A stretch of 64,000 nt of DNA, taken from positions 41,065,111 to 41,129,110 of the forward strand of contig NC_080558.1 of assembly GCF_030253575.1 (NCBI RefSeq), written 5' to 3'. Made by a program: the position numbers and the translations under genes. The notes below the pieces were generated by a model. That model did no database searches. It saw nothing but the letters and a program-made list of their open reading frames with translations, and was not told the origin of the DNA. This stretch comes from Rhododendron vialii. Lineage: Eukaryota; Streptophyta; Magnoliopsida; Ericales; Ericaceae. This document shows, piece by piece, positions 1 through 12,566 of the stretch; positions within the stretch are counted from its first letter, which is position 1; every line of letters starts with the position of its first letter.

Positions 1-1885
1 AAAAAAAATGGTATGTTGTATATGCTGGACCTATAGGCCTTCATGAAATAAGATATCTAACCCAGCCAACACACTCTGTCTGCCCAAATACGAGCTGGGC
101 CATAAACTAAACAACAAAACTTATCTAGGCCATTAGTGCGAGAAGTCAAGCCTCCATGAGAGTATGTGGGATAACTGACAGATGCATTACAGAAGGAAGT
201 CAATACTAAATGAGCGATGTGTTGGGATGGTTAAATTATCATCTCGGAACTGTAATGTACAATGTTCCGGATTGTACATTAATTGCGAAAAAAGCTAGGG
301 TTTTGGCATTTGCTTGTAACATAGATTTTCCTGAACAACCCAAACTGGTAAAAAGTAGACTGCAATGGAGCACGGATAAGGACATGGGACAGGCCAATTA
401 TCAAAAAAAGGGGGGCACGGCATGGTACACAGTAATTTTATGTTTAGTAACTTTTCCGTAATGCATACCTACAAGATAAGCACTAAATATTTTGGTTAGG
501 GCTCCTATCAGATATGTTATCGACCAATGGTATAAGCCTATATATACACAGGTTTTATTACACTTTTTCCAACATTGAAGTTATAAAATATTTATTCCCA
601 GAAAAGCTTTTAAATTTACAAAAGTCAATGAGTCGTGTCCCCATGAGTGTCCTTGCCATGTCCCACATGCATCGGGCGTGTCTTTGGCTTGTCCCTCCAT
701 AATAATGGGCACGCCATGTTACATACTTCGGTGTGTCCCTGGAGAGCCCAACACGGATCCGGCCACTCCTTGGTGTCGGTGCTTCATAGGCAAACTGTAA
801 TGCCCTCGGAACGCTTGATCCATAAATGTCTAAAACCGTTATTCAATCCCAACAACCGGTGTTAACAATAAGTAACTTCCTGCAGCATATAAAAATACAA
901 AACCTACTCTTTCAGTATCATCTTAAAGCATTAATCCATTTCACATCAAAAAATCTCATGCAGACTTATGTTTCATAAGGTTATGAATGAGCTATTATCC
1001 GTACAATCACGAATCATTTTCCCAGGTGCACAGCCTTGCCACGTACTACACCGCTCATACCAAGTAGGGTGGCCCCACATGTCCGTAGGGTTGGGATTAG
1101 ACTGTATAATGTTTCTCCCCAGCTGCATTAAATCTTGCATCTACAGAAGAAAACCGAAGCAAAAATCTTTCTGCATGAAAAGGAGAAAAATCCTCTACAC
1201 CGAAAGCAAACCCACCAAAGAAAACATGGCAGGGAGTTTAACAAAGCCTGAATCCAAACAATCTACCTTTAGGCGTAGACACAACCTAGTTGTTCACATC
1301 ACAACTCAATGGAAATTATCAAAACCACACGAACCAAGCTAGATAACTAAAAAAACAACAGACTACTACTAAAGCAAACCCACCAAAGTAAAGAGGGCAG
1401 GGAATCTAACAAAGCCTGAAACCAAACAATCACACTTTTGGCACAAATAGTTCCCAACCCAATTGCATGCATACACCTCAAGGCGAATTGAAAAAACTGA
1501 AGGAATTAAGACAAGATAACAACAAAAACAACAGGAAAACAACAGACTACAACCAAAGCAAGTCCACCAAAGTAAAAAGGGTAGGAGTCTAACAAAGCCT
1601 GTGAAAACAAACAATCTCAGTTTTGGCCCAGATGCAAGAATCAAAATTTAGCAGTAGTAGAAGAGCAATTGCGCTCTTCGAACCTCTCTCAATGCATATC
1701 TTACCTGTTGTATGGTTTTCATCTCTTGATTTTCATGATTAATGAAAATTTTCTTTGCCGTTCAAAAAACAAAAATCATAGAGTTTAACAACCCAATTGC
1801 ATACATCACACCCCAATGGGAATTGACAAAACCAAAAAACTAAATCAAGAAAACAACAACAAAAAACAACACGGGAAGAACAAAC
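1..1885 (-). other. Presumed intron 1 of the CHD3-like gene, non-coding
   Basis: No exon of the CHD3 family is visible downstream of the donor at 1884-1885. The stretch is AT-rich with multiple stops in all frames. Its recognisable content is a degenerate tandem repeat (about 1203-1640). Open frames such as 1369-1644 minus fall inside that repeat and are not credible genes. Confidence 0.45.
1203..1640. repeat. Degenerate tandem repeat, period about 170-185 bp
   Basis: A block beginning AAAGCAAACCCACCAAAG recurs at 1203, 1371 and (as AAAGCAAGTCCACCAAAG) 1555. Each is followed by a GGCAGGGA/TAACAAAGCCTG segment and then an ACAACAGACTAC-like segment. A further partial relative containing AACCCAATTGCATACATCAC lies near 1790-1860, next to the CHD3-like exon. 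Confidence 0.7.
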
Positions 1886-2038
1886 CGCATCATCTCTGAC
1901 TATCTTCTCAATCTTCTGCTGATCCAAACCCGACCCAGGTCTTTTCAGATCAAGATCCTCACCGTCGTCCCAATCATCTATGTTGTAAACGGGTTTGCGA
2001 TCCGACCTCACGCGAAGCCTCTCCACTAAACTACTCAT
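1886..2038 (-). CDS. First coding exon of a CHD3/PICKLE-like chromatin remodeller (partial gene)
   Basis: This 51-codon exon starts MSSLVERLRVRSDRKPVYN and ends ...KIVRDDA, then a GT donor (GCG|GTTTGT) at 1884-1885. The N-terminus matches the opening of plant PICKLE-type CHD3 proteins: MSSLVERLR, a short acidic stretch (here DDWDDGEDLD), then a KIVR.DA segment before the PHD-finger exon. PICKLE is a nuclear SNF2/chromodomain ATPase that represses embryonic genes. The ATG lies nine bases inside the exon, whose acceptor is TTTGCAG|GGACAAA, so the leader contains an intron. The PHD, chromodomain and helicase exons are not in 1-1885, so the rest of the gene runs off the left edge or this is a lone 5' fragment. 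Family call is from recognised N-terminal sequence only; orthology and function are not proven. Confidence 0.7.
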
Positions 2039-2290
2039 TTTGTCCCTGCAAAGAGAGAGAGAGAGAGAGAGAGAGATGGGTCTGAATTTTTACGAGAATT
2101 AAGCACCAATGGAAGACTGGAAATGGGTTTGAATCAAAAGGACATATCTTGAGAAATGAGTAGAGGGAGAGAGCAAACCGTAAGCGAAGGACCCACCTGG
2201 GAAAAGCTGCGCAGGAAGCGAGAGTGACAATGTGGGATTTTGGTCTGAAGATCGAGGGGTATATATACACGTTTGGCGTGTACTATGGAC
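2039..2290 (-). promoter_or_regulatory. Leader intron end and presumed promoter of the CHD3-like gene
   Basis: On the minus strand the start codon is preceded by a run of about 14 CT dinucleotides (2050-2077) and then TTTGCAG|GGACAAAATG. The microsatellite therefore forms the polypyrimidine tract of a 5'UTR intron acceptor. A TATATATAC stretch near 2261-2271 could be a TATA box for the leader exon. The transcription start is not determined. Confidence 0.45.
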
Positions 2291-5200
2291 AGAGCATTTT
2301 TGGCTTTTGTCAGAGTAAAATAGGGCCGCAAACTAACCAAGTTGCTGGTAAGCAACTCAAAACTCGGCCCGTTTTAGGCTATCGAGCGAAGCTTGAGTTT
2401 TAGGCTTGCTTAGAAATTAAGCCAATTTCAACACTCTAAAGCTCAGTTCAGCCCGTTTATATAGGCTCGGCTTATGAAAAAAAAATGGATCGAAATCGAT
2501 GGTATAGTAAATGAGCCAAGCTCAAATACTAGAAAGCTTGACTCGGCTTGTCTATCCGGTACATAAATCGTTTAACACAATTTTGACGTGGTTCTAAAGT
2601 TCTAACAAGTTCTCTCGTGGAAGTCATTTCAGGCCTCGAAATAGGACTTGCTCCATTTTACCAAAAGAAAACATGTCTTTTTACCTTATGTTTTGTGGTG
2701 GTATTATCCCTTTTGGAGGTCTAATGTAATGTTGTTATGCTCTAATTGCATAATGCGGGAACGGGTGCAAGTGTGGGAGTACGAGTATGAAAGCATATTA
2801 CAAAAACCTTACCAACTATTAAAATTCGTGAATGGGAGAATTGAGCACACGAACGCAACGAAGATTGAGAGCGCAAGCGAATGCTATTTGAAAGATTATG
2901 TTATATTTGGGAGTGGGGAAGAAAAGAGAAATGGAGAGAGAATTATAGGAAAAGTGTGTTACATTCAATTGTTTGGTTTTACAAAAAGATAGAAAAGTTG
3001 CATGAAATTGTAAGAGAAGAAAGAAAATAAAAGAAAAGTAGGAATGGAAATCAATTTCAAGTATTTTTCTATTTCTGTTCCTCTTTTCAACTACCGAATC
3101 AAACAAGGGAGAGGAGATTTTCTGAATTTACTCTCTGTTTCCCTTCTCTTCTCTGGGTTCCAAACAAAGCCTCAATACATGAGTTCGAGTTTTTGCACTG
3201 GCGCTGTAAACTGCAATGTGATTTTTAATACGACCTGGGTAGATATACTAAGTTTGCAAACACTTAATATGAATAATTCATTCATGGAAATTATCTCTTT
3301 TTCTTGTATTTCACCTATTAACATGCTACGCTAATGAGTGGATTCGCTTAAAAGCAAATTGTGCAGTATACATTCATACCAAGCATAATAACCTTAAACC
3401 ACCACGTGACCAAGATTGAGAGATTAAAAGACACTACTAGAAATACGAAAGAGAAAAATGATAAATGAAGTACATTTTGTTGCGAACAAACAACTTGTCT
3501 TTGGAATAGGCGCGCAAGATGAGGAAAGAAGGACACGTGTCAACCTATTAAAATGTTACGCCCACTTAAAGAAAATGACGAATCTAGATTAGCCCATGTG
3601 GGTGTTTTGGGTGATTGAATGGTATAATTAAAAGTTAAAAGGTATAAATTTTACGTTAAGATCTCATGAAAAAATATGTCATCGATTTCATTCTCGTTAT
3701 TAATTTCACATTATCAAAGTGAGAAATTATCTTTTATTTTTATTTGCCAACTATAGCACATGCATTACATTAATGAGGTAGATTCCATTAAAGAAAATAA
3801 CCTTGTGTACTAGAAGTTGCAAACCTAAAATGCGCCATGTAAGAAGAATGGGGAAATTTAAAGATAATAGGAAAAGTTGGAAACAAAATAATGATAAAAT
3901 GAAGACTGTGTTATGGTAATGACAAACTTAACTGAGATTAGAAGAAAACTTGTCATTTTCACTAAGGCCTTGCTAAAAGAAATCTATCATTGTGTTTATG
4001 CAACAAATGACAAACTTGAATAAGGCCACTAGTAGAAATTGGAAGCTCAAAAGATACTACTAAAAGTTCAAAAGAGGAAATGGTGAGTGAAGTAGGTTGT
4101 GTTAGGCACAAGAATCGCACGTGTCATTTCACCTTTTAACATGCTACGTTAATGAGATGGATTTGCCTAAAAAAACACCAACTTCATGTTTGAACGAAAC
4201 GTCCATTTTCTACAAACCTAGATTTGGCCATTGCTAAGGTAAGTCCTCGCTCTATCCTGATGTTAAACTTCACGTGCATCTACTCAGCTTAAATGACTTT
4301 GTTTTTGGTAATGGCGAAAAGAAAGAAGAAAACTAACTAGAGTGTTTTGGTCAGTTCCTATCTTTGCCAAGTGAACTACGACTCTATTGCCTTCATGAAG
4401 AGTGCTCGATTGCAAAGGTGAAACCAGGAGCTTGAAATTTTAAGCATGAGACACTATTAAAATACAAATTAACGATTCATATGGAAACATAATCATTGTC
4501 TCTCCCAATATAGCGATATTAGTGTGCGCGTGCATGAAAACGTAAGATAAAGTAATTGTTTTTCACTGCACATAACTTAACCATCCATTCAAGGTGAAAC
4601 TCATCATTCTTGTAACCCTAATTTATTGCTTCCTCTCAATCAAAAACGCCTGCCCCTTCAAATCGTTAATGACCGATAATACATGTTAATGGGGGTCGCG
4701 CCTTTAGAGGGAAAAAAAATCCCTGAAAGTCGGAGTGCCAATAGAATACTACGGAGTACATCTTAACACTTGGATAAGAAATTATACAATTCATAACAAA
4801 ATCTATGCATGTTGTAAGTAGCAAGTTGGGGTGCCACCCCACCATGTATGTCCACCACATATCAATTGTACTGTCATTTCTAGCAGTCATACTTTGATTT
4901 CCTTTGCCACGATTCTATATGGGGAATTTGGTGGAGCGGCACAACTTGACGGCAACAATGTCCCACCTGTGTCCGCGTTCCCAAAGGCACCCATGTGTGT
5001 CAAGAGGATTCGTGGCATCAAGGCCTGTTAAGGTTCTTCGCTTTGCAACCTCTTTGATCAAGTTGTTTTCCACTTCAGATTTGATTCAATGTCCACATTG
5101 TTAACATAATATTAGGAAATATTATGTTGTCATATTTTCTAAGCTTTATTATTCTATTTCAAGTTTAGTCAGATTATTATCTATGTTTCCTAGTTAGTCT

Positions 5201-8200
5201 AGGTTTCTTTATTATGTGTATTTCCTTGTTATGTGTCTTGTAGCCTATATAAAGGCATGCTATGTTATGGTTTAAAGACAATCAATAATACATCATTCCG
5301 TTTTTCTTCACACACATTTTGCAACTAGTGAGCCTTAATGGTTTTGAGGCCGTTGAAGATCTCCCATAACTTAGCTTCAGCACTTACCACTCCATAGATT
5401 AAATTCCAACCTTTCCATGATCCAGAATCCGCCTTCTTTCTCTGATTACTCATTCAAATTCAGCCGGTCAAAGATTGGCTCTTGAGCTTCCATGCATGTT
5501 CATCTTCAACCTATTTTACCCTGGAAAACACCAACCAATGTGTCTCCCTTGACGAAAAGTAAGTTTGGAAAGAGATTTAGAAACCTCACCAATTTCATCA
5601 GCATATTTATGCATAAATGAAGAATAGATTATACATCACATTCTATATTATCAAATAAGCAGAGCAAGAGCTCTTGAAATCTATTTGGGCGACCAAATGA
5701 CTTCATGAAATAAAATCGATACTTCCACATAATCTTGGTAGCGTAGGAGACCAATTTTTAATTTCTACTTAACAACCAAATGTACCGAAAGCAACTGGAA
5801 AATAGTAGTAATTTTTTGAATAATGGGGCATGAAAAACATCCAATCAAGTGATGTCCTCTTCATCCTGGATCTAAATTAGAGAAACTAGACCACGCTTTT
5901 CCTGAATAGGAAATTAACAAGTATATGAATATAATCCTTCCAGTCTAGATAACATCTAGGGCATAAAGCATCTTGAGTCATTCCGTTAATACTCTTCTGG
6001 AGGTTGGTAAAGATGTTGCACGAGGCTCAATCCTTTAAGGCTCCCAGTATTTTCTAGACTTACGGCCCACCTCTAATTAAAACAATGCCCCAATTTGGAA
6101 ATTCCTTTTTCTATCTAATTTTTATCTTTTTAGGCCTTGTAAAGCACATCCTCATTATCTTAAAGCGTATAAAAAACTCATTATCTATTCATAGTAATAG
6201 AAATTCTTTTTGTCCTAATGTCTAACAAGCAAGAAAACCTTCTTATCTAAAGGTCATACTATGTGAGAAAACCTCCTTATCGAACTGCACCGATACTGAA
6301 TGTGGTAAATCCTATTTTGATCACAAGAATCTATAGCTGCTATAAATTACAACAATACACATAAAGAAAATACATTAAAATCAAAAGATTCAACACGATA
6401 ATAGTAAATCTTGTTGTTTGTGGGAAAACGATTATTTTTTAATGGTATAAATAACGGAAAGTTTCTTATTGTAGACAACTTAATGGTTATCTAGTGATTC
6501 AGTTGATAAGGAGGTTGGTGAACCAATAAATTACAAATACGATTATGTCATGCTTTTACTGAGCATAGGACTTTGAAGATAATCAATTGCAAGTAGTGAA
6601 TTCATGTAGCTAATCTAAGTAATTTAAAGTACTTGTTGAGGGGAGTTCTCAATCATTATTGCGAATGACATTTGACTTTCCAAATGTGATATCTGTATAT
6701 ATATTTTGTCTTTTAAGATTATACTACATCTGTCATTAATATTGAAGGAGAATCCAAATGAATCGCCCAATTTATATTGAAGATGAACAATGACATGATA
6801 ATTGTGTCAACGTAAATCAATTAGGGCATTTTACCGAGCAAGTTAAGCAACACCTTGTCGATTAGTCTAGGAACATGTTACAATGACCTAAGTAGACTCC
6901 GCCAAATAGAATCTGCTTGAGGCAAAAACATAAATGATACTAGTAGAATATCCATAATATGCAATAAACATACATGATACAAGTAAAATTCTCCTATATG
7001 CACAGGACGTAAATGCAGTTAATGAGAATGTTATATATTTTCTCAACTTACATCATTAAAAAGCACTATATCTATCAACAACTATAGGTATCCACTTCAA
7101 TAAAATATATCCGTATGGAACATAATGAAGCAGAATCATAAGTATGCAGGCCATCATAACTTACATCTCGAAATATTATTTGCAACAAATTAGAGAACGA
7201 AAAAGATGAATGAAGTAGTAGAAAATTATCAAATTGAATGAAATTGTTAAAATCCAAAGTTGTTAATGAACAATTCATATGATTGCTACATGCATTCAGC
7301 GTCGTGGTTGCTCCTAATGTACTTCTTTCTTGCAAAGGCAAATTTTTAAACGAAATGTGGAAACCCAATTAAATAAGAGAAAACATGAAAAAGAAAGGAG
7401 GACAGAAACTATGAGAGTGGTAACGAGCTCTTCAAAATATCTTCAGTAGAAAATTAGAAAAGCAAAAGGTTGACCAAAAGAAGAGAAATATTGGAAAAAC
7501 AAAACTTCTGTAAGCTCTACAACTTTTAGAGAATACAAACAAAATAACTGGTTACAACTCCACAAAAATTTAGTGGAACAAAAATTTTACACAAGTCACA
7601 ACACCACAAAAAATTTCGTTGTCAGAGATGGCATTACATACCTTCTATATAATTCCTTCCTAATGGAAATTTATGCATGTTAATCCTTAGTTCATGGACA
7701 ATGAAGATGATGACTACTAAGAGAAAAGACCAATTTACCATGAGTTGATGCCAAGCGCTCTTTCTCCTGCTTCCTGGCTAATCAGCTGTACTTTTCAGCT
7801 TGAAGTCTTTCTGGGTCATAAGCTGCAACAAACACTGACAAAAAATTCCAACAACTATGTATAAGACGAAGTGATAACTAATGACAAAAAGTATGAGCAA
7901 CAGCAACCCCCAGCTATGCCATTGTTCTAGCTTTCAGTTTCCAAGCTTATGATGTTGTCTATATGTCCTCTAAGTACATTAAGAAACTAAACAATCCTTG
8001 AAAGGGTTGTCAAAACTAAGTGAATACTTAAATGAAGATGATATTGTCTAGTCGTTGCATATAAATCTCACAAAGATCCAGGAAAAACCTTCAACTACTT
8101 ATTTTGCTTGATAGAAAGTTCTAAAAATGATGGGTTGAATTTCTCCTTTTTCAGGATGCTCTTTCTATTTACAAAGAAAGCACCTAGATGCCCACATATG

Positions 8201-8851
8201 CAAAAGCGCAAGAGCATATGCATGCAGACTATACGAGAGAGAGAGAGCAAAAACATAGAACAATACTTAGTGGCACGAAACTGTAGAAGAAGCAGGAGCC
8301 CAGGAATATGATAGTTCCCAAGGTTGGAAGTATGAAAGGAACATGCACACATATTAAAAAAATAATGTAGCCTAGAATATGCACTTTAAAAGGGCAATCA
8401 TTTTAGGTACTGAAAATATGGGTCAAGTTCACCATAGGTGTAAAAAATTGGGGTGTTACATTTTATGGTTTTCTTTGCAATGACTTGAGCTAGATATATG
8501 AGTTGCCAAGTGATAAATCCCTATTTTTCCCTACAAGGGTCATTCAAAAGTTCTCATCTTCATAAGAAGCATCAATGGGAGTGGGCTCCTATTAATCTCC
8601 TTACTTGGGAGCGCAGGAGCACACTCCAAAGGTTGGAGCAGCACCATTTTAGGAGCTCCCTATTACTTAAGGAACGATACAGCTAGGGGACAATATCACC
8701 TAAAACATGACAAGCAAATTAAAAACAACTTTAATCTAATATAATTTGTTGGACCATGTCAAATAAAAAATTTATATGTTAGTTGTAGTAGAAGATAATC
8801 TCAACCATTTTCTTCATCAACTTAACTAACTATAAACAAGAAGTTGTCAAG
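2291..8851. other. Intergenic region, repeat-derived, no supported gene
   Basis: No open frame here looks like a known family. A purine-rich then pyrimidine-rich stretch at about 2870-3170 ends in CCAAACAAAGCC and resembles similar stretches near 36550-36720 and 40510-40800. A degenerate repeat shares phrases such as TTTCACC.ATTAACATGCTACG between about 3305 and 4130. A possible solo LTR sits at 5098-5315. The remainder (5320-8850) is AT-rich with nothing recognised. Confidence 0.5.
5098..5315 (+). mobile_element. Possible solo LTR
   Basis: The stretch begins TGTTAACATAATATTAGG. It contains repeated CTAGTTAGTCTAGGTTTC-like and TTATGTGT phrases and a TATATAAAGGCATG TATA-like box, followed about 40 bases on by AATCAATAATACATC, then a CACACACA-rich end. 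This order (promoter, then polyadenylation-like signal within a few hundred bases) is typical of short Copia-type LTRs. No second LTR, primer-binding site or target duplication was established, so the edges are approximate. Confidence 0.35.
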
Positions 8852-9557
8852 AATGATGGGAAACATGCATCTCGTATGTATGTTATTGTACTCATGTTAC
8901 TTTTTCTGTTACATATAACTTGCCAAACAATCACATAACACAAACTAAAGAACATTGATTAAGGGAACTGTTGACAAATGCAAAATTCCTAATAGTACCG
9001 TAAGATTATGGAAGCAAATGCTTAGCAATGTTAGGTGGTCAATTGACAAACACGGAACATTTAATAAATTGCGATACAAAATGAGACACTACCATCCCTC
9101 CCACAGAATAGATCTCCCATCTCCATTTTATAGCAAGAACATCTAACATTAGGATTTCACAAACTCTTGAGGCAGTGTTTTGATGGAGGGATCTACAAAG
9201 AGAGAGGAAAATGTAAAGGAAAAGAGAAACTAAGATAATGAAGCGAAGAAGCAAAAACCCTCTACACATCCCTCTGAAAATAATCCCCAATATTTTCCTC
9301 CCCCTGGAATATCCTGCCACAAATTCAGAATCCAATGGGATATATGAAAGTATAAGTGCTTTCATCCAACCAATGAATCAGATATGATTTATAGGCTTAT
9401 AGCCTTTGTCACCTTGGATTTGACTCAACTCTGCTCCAAAATTCCATGACACCAAACCAAGCCAAAGTGGTCAGGTGAAAATAGAACTATAGCAGTGCGA
9501 TAGTGTCCCTATCCAACTAATGAACACTTGTAATTTACGCCCACCTTTTGATTTGAC

Positions 9558-11258
9558 TCAACTCTGTTCCATCCAACTACAACCAGGAATCTTTTCCTGC
9601 AAACCCCTTCACAAACCTCCCAACCGAGACATATATATTGGAAAGCAAAGACCGATAACCACTTACATCAGGCTCTAACTCAAAGCAGTGCTTAGCTGCA
9701 ATTTCTCCTATCTTAAGATTACTATGCACGCTGGAAGCAAGAAGCAAAGCTCCCCAAACCTAGCATGTGGTTGCATTGGCATGCTTTTTATCAACTCATA
9801 TGCTTCCTCCAATGGCCCTACCTGCCCTAACATATCGACCATAATTCCATAATGGTTCACCGAGAGCACAAGTTCATAATGCTTCTGCATCAAGTTAAAG
9901 CATTTGTAGCCTTCTTCAACCAAACCAAAATGGTTATAGGCGGTTAATATCCCAGTGACAGTAATTAAATTTGGAGAAATTCGGGCCTCCATCATTTGTT
10001 CAAATAAAGTGATGGCATTCTTTGCCCTATCGTTTAATCCACATCCCAAAATCATTGCAGAATACGAAACCACATCCTTCTTTTGCAAGAGTTGAAACAG
10101 CTTGTATGCCTTATCAATGCTTCTGCACTTTGCGTACAAGTCTATCAAGGCAATAGCCAAATGGTCATCAATTTGAATTCCGAGTTGCTTCTACGACTCG
10201 ATCCAAGATCCGAATGTCATATCTCCCAATTGAGAACAAACGGATAGAACATTAGCAAATGTTTATTTTATCTGGCTGAATATTTACATTGGGTTGAATC
10301 ATCTTGTTGAATAGCTGAAGGGCCTCCTTTGATTAGCTATTTTGAGCATAGCAAGCTATCATGGCATTGTACAGCAGTAGATCTTTCTCACCCATCTAGT
10401 CAAAGAGATCCTTAGCAAATTCAACATCACCACATTTCGAGAATCCACTAATCATTGTAATTCTCGAAATGTTATTTCTTCTCGGCATTGCATCAAAGAA
10501 ACTCCGTGCCAATTCTATCTTCCCACTATCCAAATATCCACTAATCATCGCATTCCAAGAAGCTATATTTCTCTTTGGCATCTGGCAAAATAAATCGCAC
10601 GCTTGCTCTATATCCCCTTCTCTCCCATATCCCGAGACCATCGAATTCCAAGAAATAACATCCTTCTCCGGCATCTCATCAAACATGCTACGCGCCAAGG
10701 CCAAGTTCTCCGACTTCACATACCCAAATAGTATCGAATTCCAAGAAACCACATTTTTCTCAAGCATTTCATCAAACACCTTCCACGCAATCTCCACACA
10801 CCCTACCTTTGAGTAGAAATCAACAAGAGTTGTTTGCACATAAACAACCTTACAAAACCCATGTTTATGAACTTGAGCATGAATTGAACCCCGTCAATCT
10901 TATACCCAATCCTACCACATGCCTTTAAAGAATGAGATAAGGAAAAAGTGTTTGGACACAAACCCAATCTATGCATCTCTACATACATATTAAAAGCCTC
11001 TCTAAACTGATTGTGCAGGGAAAGGAACCTAATGGTACAAGACCATGAAAAAACATATGGGTCTTGCATATGGGAGAGAATTAAACGGAGATATTGAGTT
11101 GTGGATTGAGAGTAACTGAGTTGGGGTACGAGAAGTTGACGAATGAGTAAGGGTTGGAGATGGTTAAGACCGTCGGTGAGAATGAATGCATGGATTTGGT
11201 TTGCTTGGTTGAGTGTTAATGGGTTATTCAACAAGGTTCCTAGCTTTAAAACCACCAT
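9558..11258 (-). pseudogene. PPR protein pseudogene (copy A of the gene at 21691-23412)
   Basis: Alignment by eye to the intact copy shows the same start (MVVLKLGTLLNNPL against MAVLKLGALLNNPL) and the same repeat order, interrupted by several lesions. A one-base loss near 10891 shifts the frame. A substitution makes TAG at 10396-10398 where the intact copy reads CAG. One base is gained near 10260. A three-base loss turns TCG-TAT-ATG-AAG into TCG-TAG-AAG (stop at 10191-10193). There is a one-base loss near 9760 and a loss of about 17 bases near 9610. The encoded PLS-class protein would have been organelle-targeted RNA-binding, as for the intact copy. With five or more disabling changes it is not expected to be functional. 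Confidence 0.9.
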
Positions 11259-12289
11259 TTGGGAATGAGGCTATATTAACGGCTTGTTTGGCTAGGGGAT
11301 TTGCCCCCAGATTTGGTTCGCACCTGGAGTTGTTCTCCGTCCTCTCCTCTTCTCTGGTGTTTGGAAGCGAAAAACTCCACCCCGATTTGCTCCCTGAATT
11401 GGAGACTTCGGACTTGTAATCCACCTGCGCCCGGATTTGTGAACGACAGGGGTACCCCTGTCATTGGTTATGCAAGGTTGGTGAATTACTTTGTTGCCCT
11501 TGAAATCTCTCGACCTCGTCTTCTACTCTGGACCTCTTCTTCTGTCGTACACCGCTGTTCTATGGTCGCATGATTTCTCAGAGGAAAATGAGAGGAAATA
11601 AATAACACAATTAATTGAAAAATCCAAGTGGTACCTCAGGGTGTTCCTCGCAGAGATCATTGGCATCGGAGAAGAAGGAGGTCACCAATCGTCGGCGTCG
11701 AAGTAGTCAGACCGGGAGTGGGCGCTCAAGGGCGGTGTGGCCTAGCAGATTTGGGTTTTGGCGAATGGAGGTTGGAAGAGGGGGATGGGGATGGGGGGAG
11801 AGAGAGGGAGGCGGTGGTGGAGGTATTGGGTTGTGTATCTGTGTTGGGCACTGTATCTCACATCTCTCCCTTTTCTACGGGCTAACCAAGGGTGAAGAAT
11901 TACTCCTCTCTTCTTTTTTTTTCCTTTTTCTTTCTTATGACAAGCAGAAGGAATTATTACCCTAATGAAATGAAAAAGAGCACACTCATACATAAGAGTA
12001 TATGGGATGGGTTGTGTATATCTCACAATGTCTCACTTTTCAATTATATTTTCTTAATTTTTTTTCGGGAAATAATATTTTTATAGTAAATAATATGTTT
12101 TAATTATTTTTTTAGTAAATAAATTTATTTTATCCTACAATTAATGATAAATATGTATTATTCTAATTATAATGAAATTGATCTAATTTGTCCATTAAAA
12201 CAATAAACTAGAGGGCAATTAAGTCATAAACTCCCTCCGTGCCCATTTAACAATGTATTTGAGAGTTGTGTCATTTTCAATTGTTTATA
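11259..12289. other. Upstream block of the PPR pseudogene, not homologous to unit B
   Basis: After the shared GAATGAGGCTA.ATTAA just upstream of the pseudogene start, unit A continues with a relatively GC-rich stretch (about 11276-11880), then an AT-rich tail. Homology to unit B resumes at ACTCCCTC near 12225. Open frames at 11615-11965 and 11628-11885 are low-complexity Gly/Arg-rich reading of GA-rich DNA and are not supported as genes. Confidence 0.5.
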
Positions 12290-12566
12290 CTCCCTCCGTC
12301 CCTTTTTTTTGTGTCCAGTATTCCATTTTGGGCTGTCCCTTAATAAGTGTCCATTTTGTAAAGTTAGGGGGGGTAAAAGTTGGTGTATTGTCTATTTTGT
12401 CCCTAAAAGTAGATTTTATTTTAAAAAGTTAGTGAGTAAAGGTGTAATGATGATGGATAAGTAGGGAAAGTGGAGGAAAAAGTTGATGTGAAAGGTGTAA
12501 TAATGATGTCTTTTTAATAAGTTGGAGTTACGAAGCAGGACATTTAAAAAGAGACGGAGGGAGTAC
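12290..12566. mobile_element. Stowaway-like MITE, 277 bp, TA target duplication
   Basis: The element starts CTCCCTCCGTCCC and ends with the inverse, GACGGAGGGAGTAC, flanked by TA on both sides (12288-12289 and 12567-12568). Unit B has the empty site: TTGTTTA-TA-TTAAATAA at about 24366. CTCCCTCCGT termini with a TA duplication are the hallmark of Stowaway (Tc1/mariner-derived) MITEs. There is no coding capacity. Insertion after the segmental duplication follows from the empty site in B. Confidence 0.88.

Noticed and set aside
1369-1644. 91-codon Cys/Leu-rich minus-strand frame
   Set aside because: It lies in the degenerate tandem repeat of the presumed CHD3-like intron and parts recur in another frame at 1739-1880.
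7740-7835. Exon-like minus-strand segment reading AYDPERLQAEKYS then LARKQEKERLAS after an AG
   Set aside because: An in-frame TGA splits it, no neighbouring exons were found and no family was recognised.
11615-11965. 116-codon plus-strand frame rich in Gly and Arg
   Set aside because: Low-complexity GGA/GAG DNA, no homologue or splice context, and absent from the sister unit.
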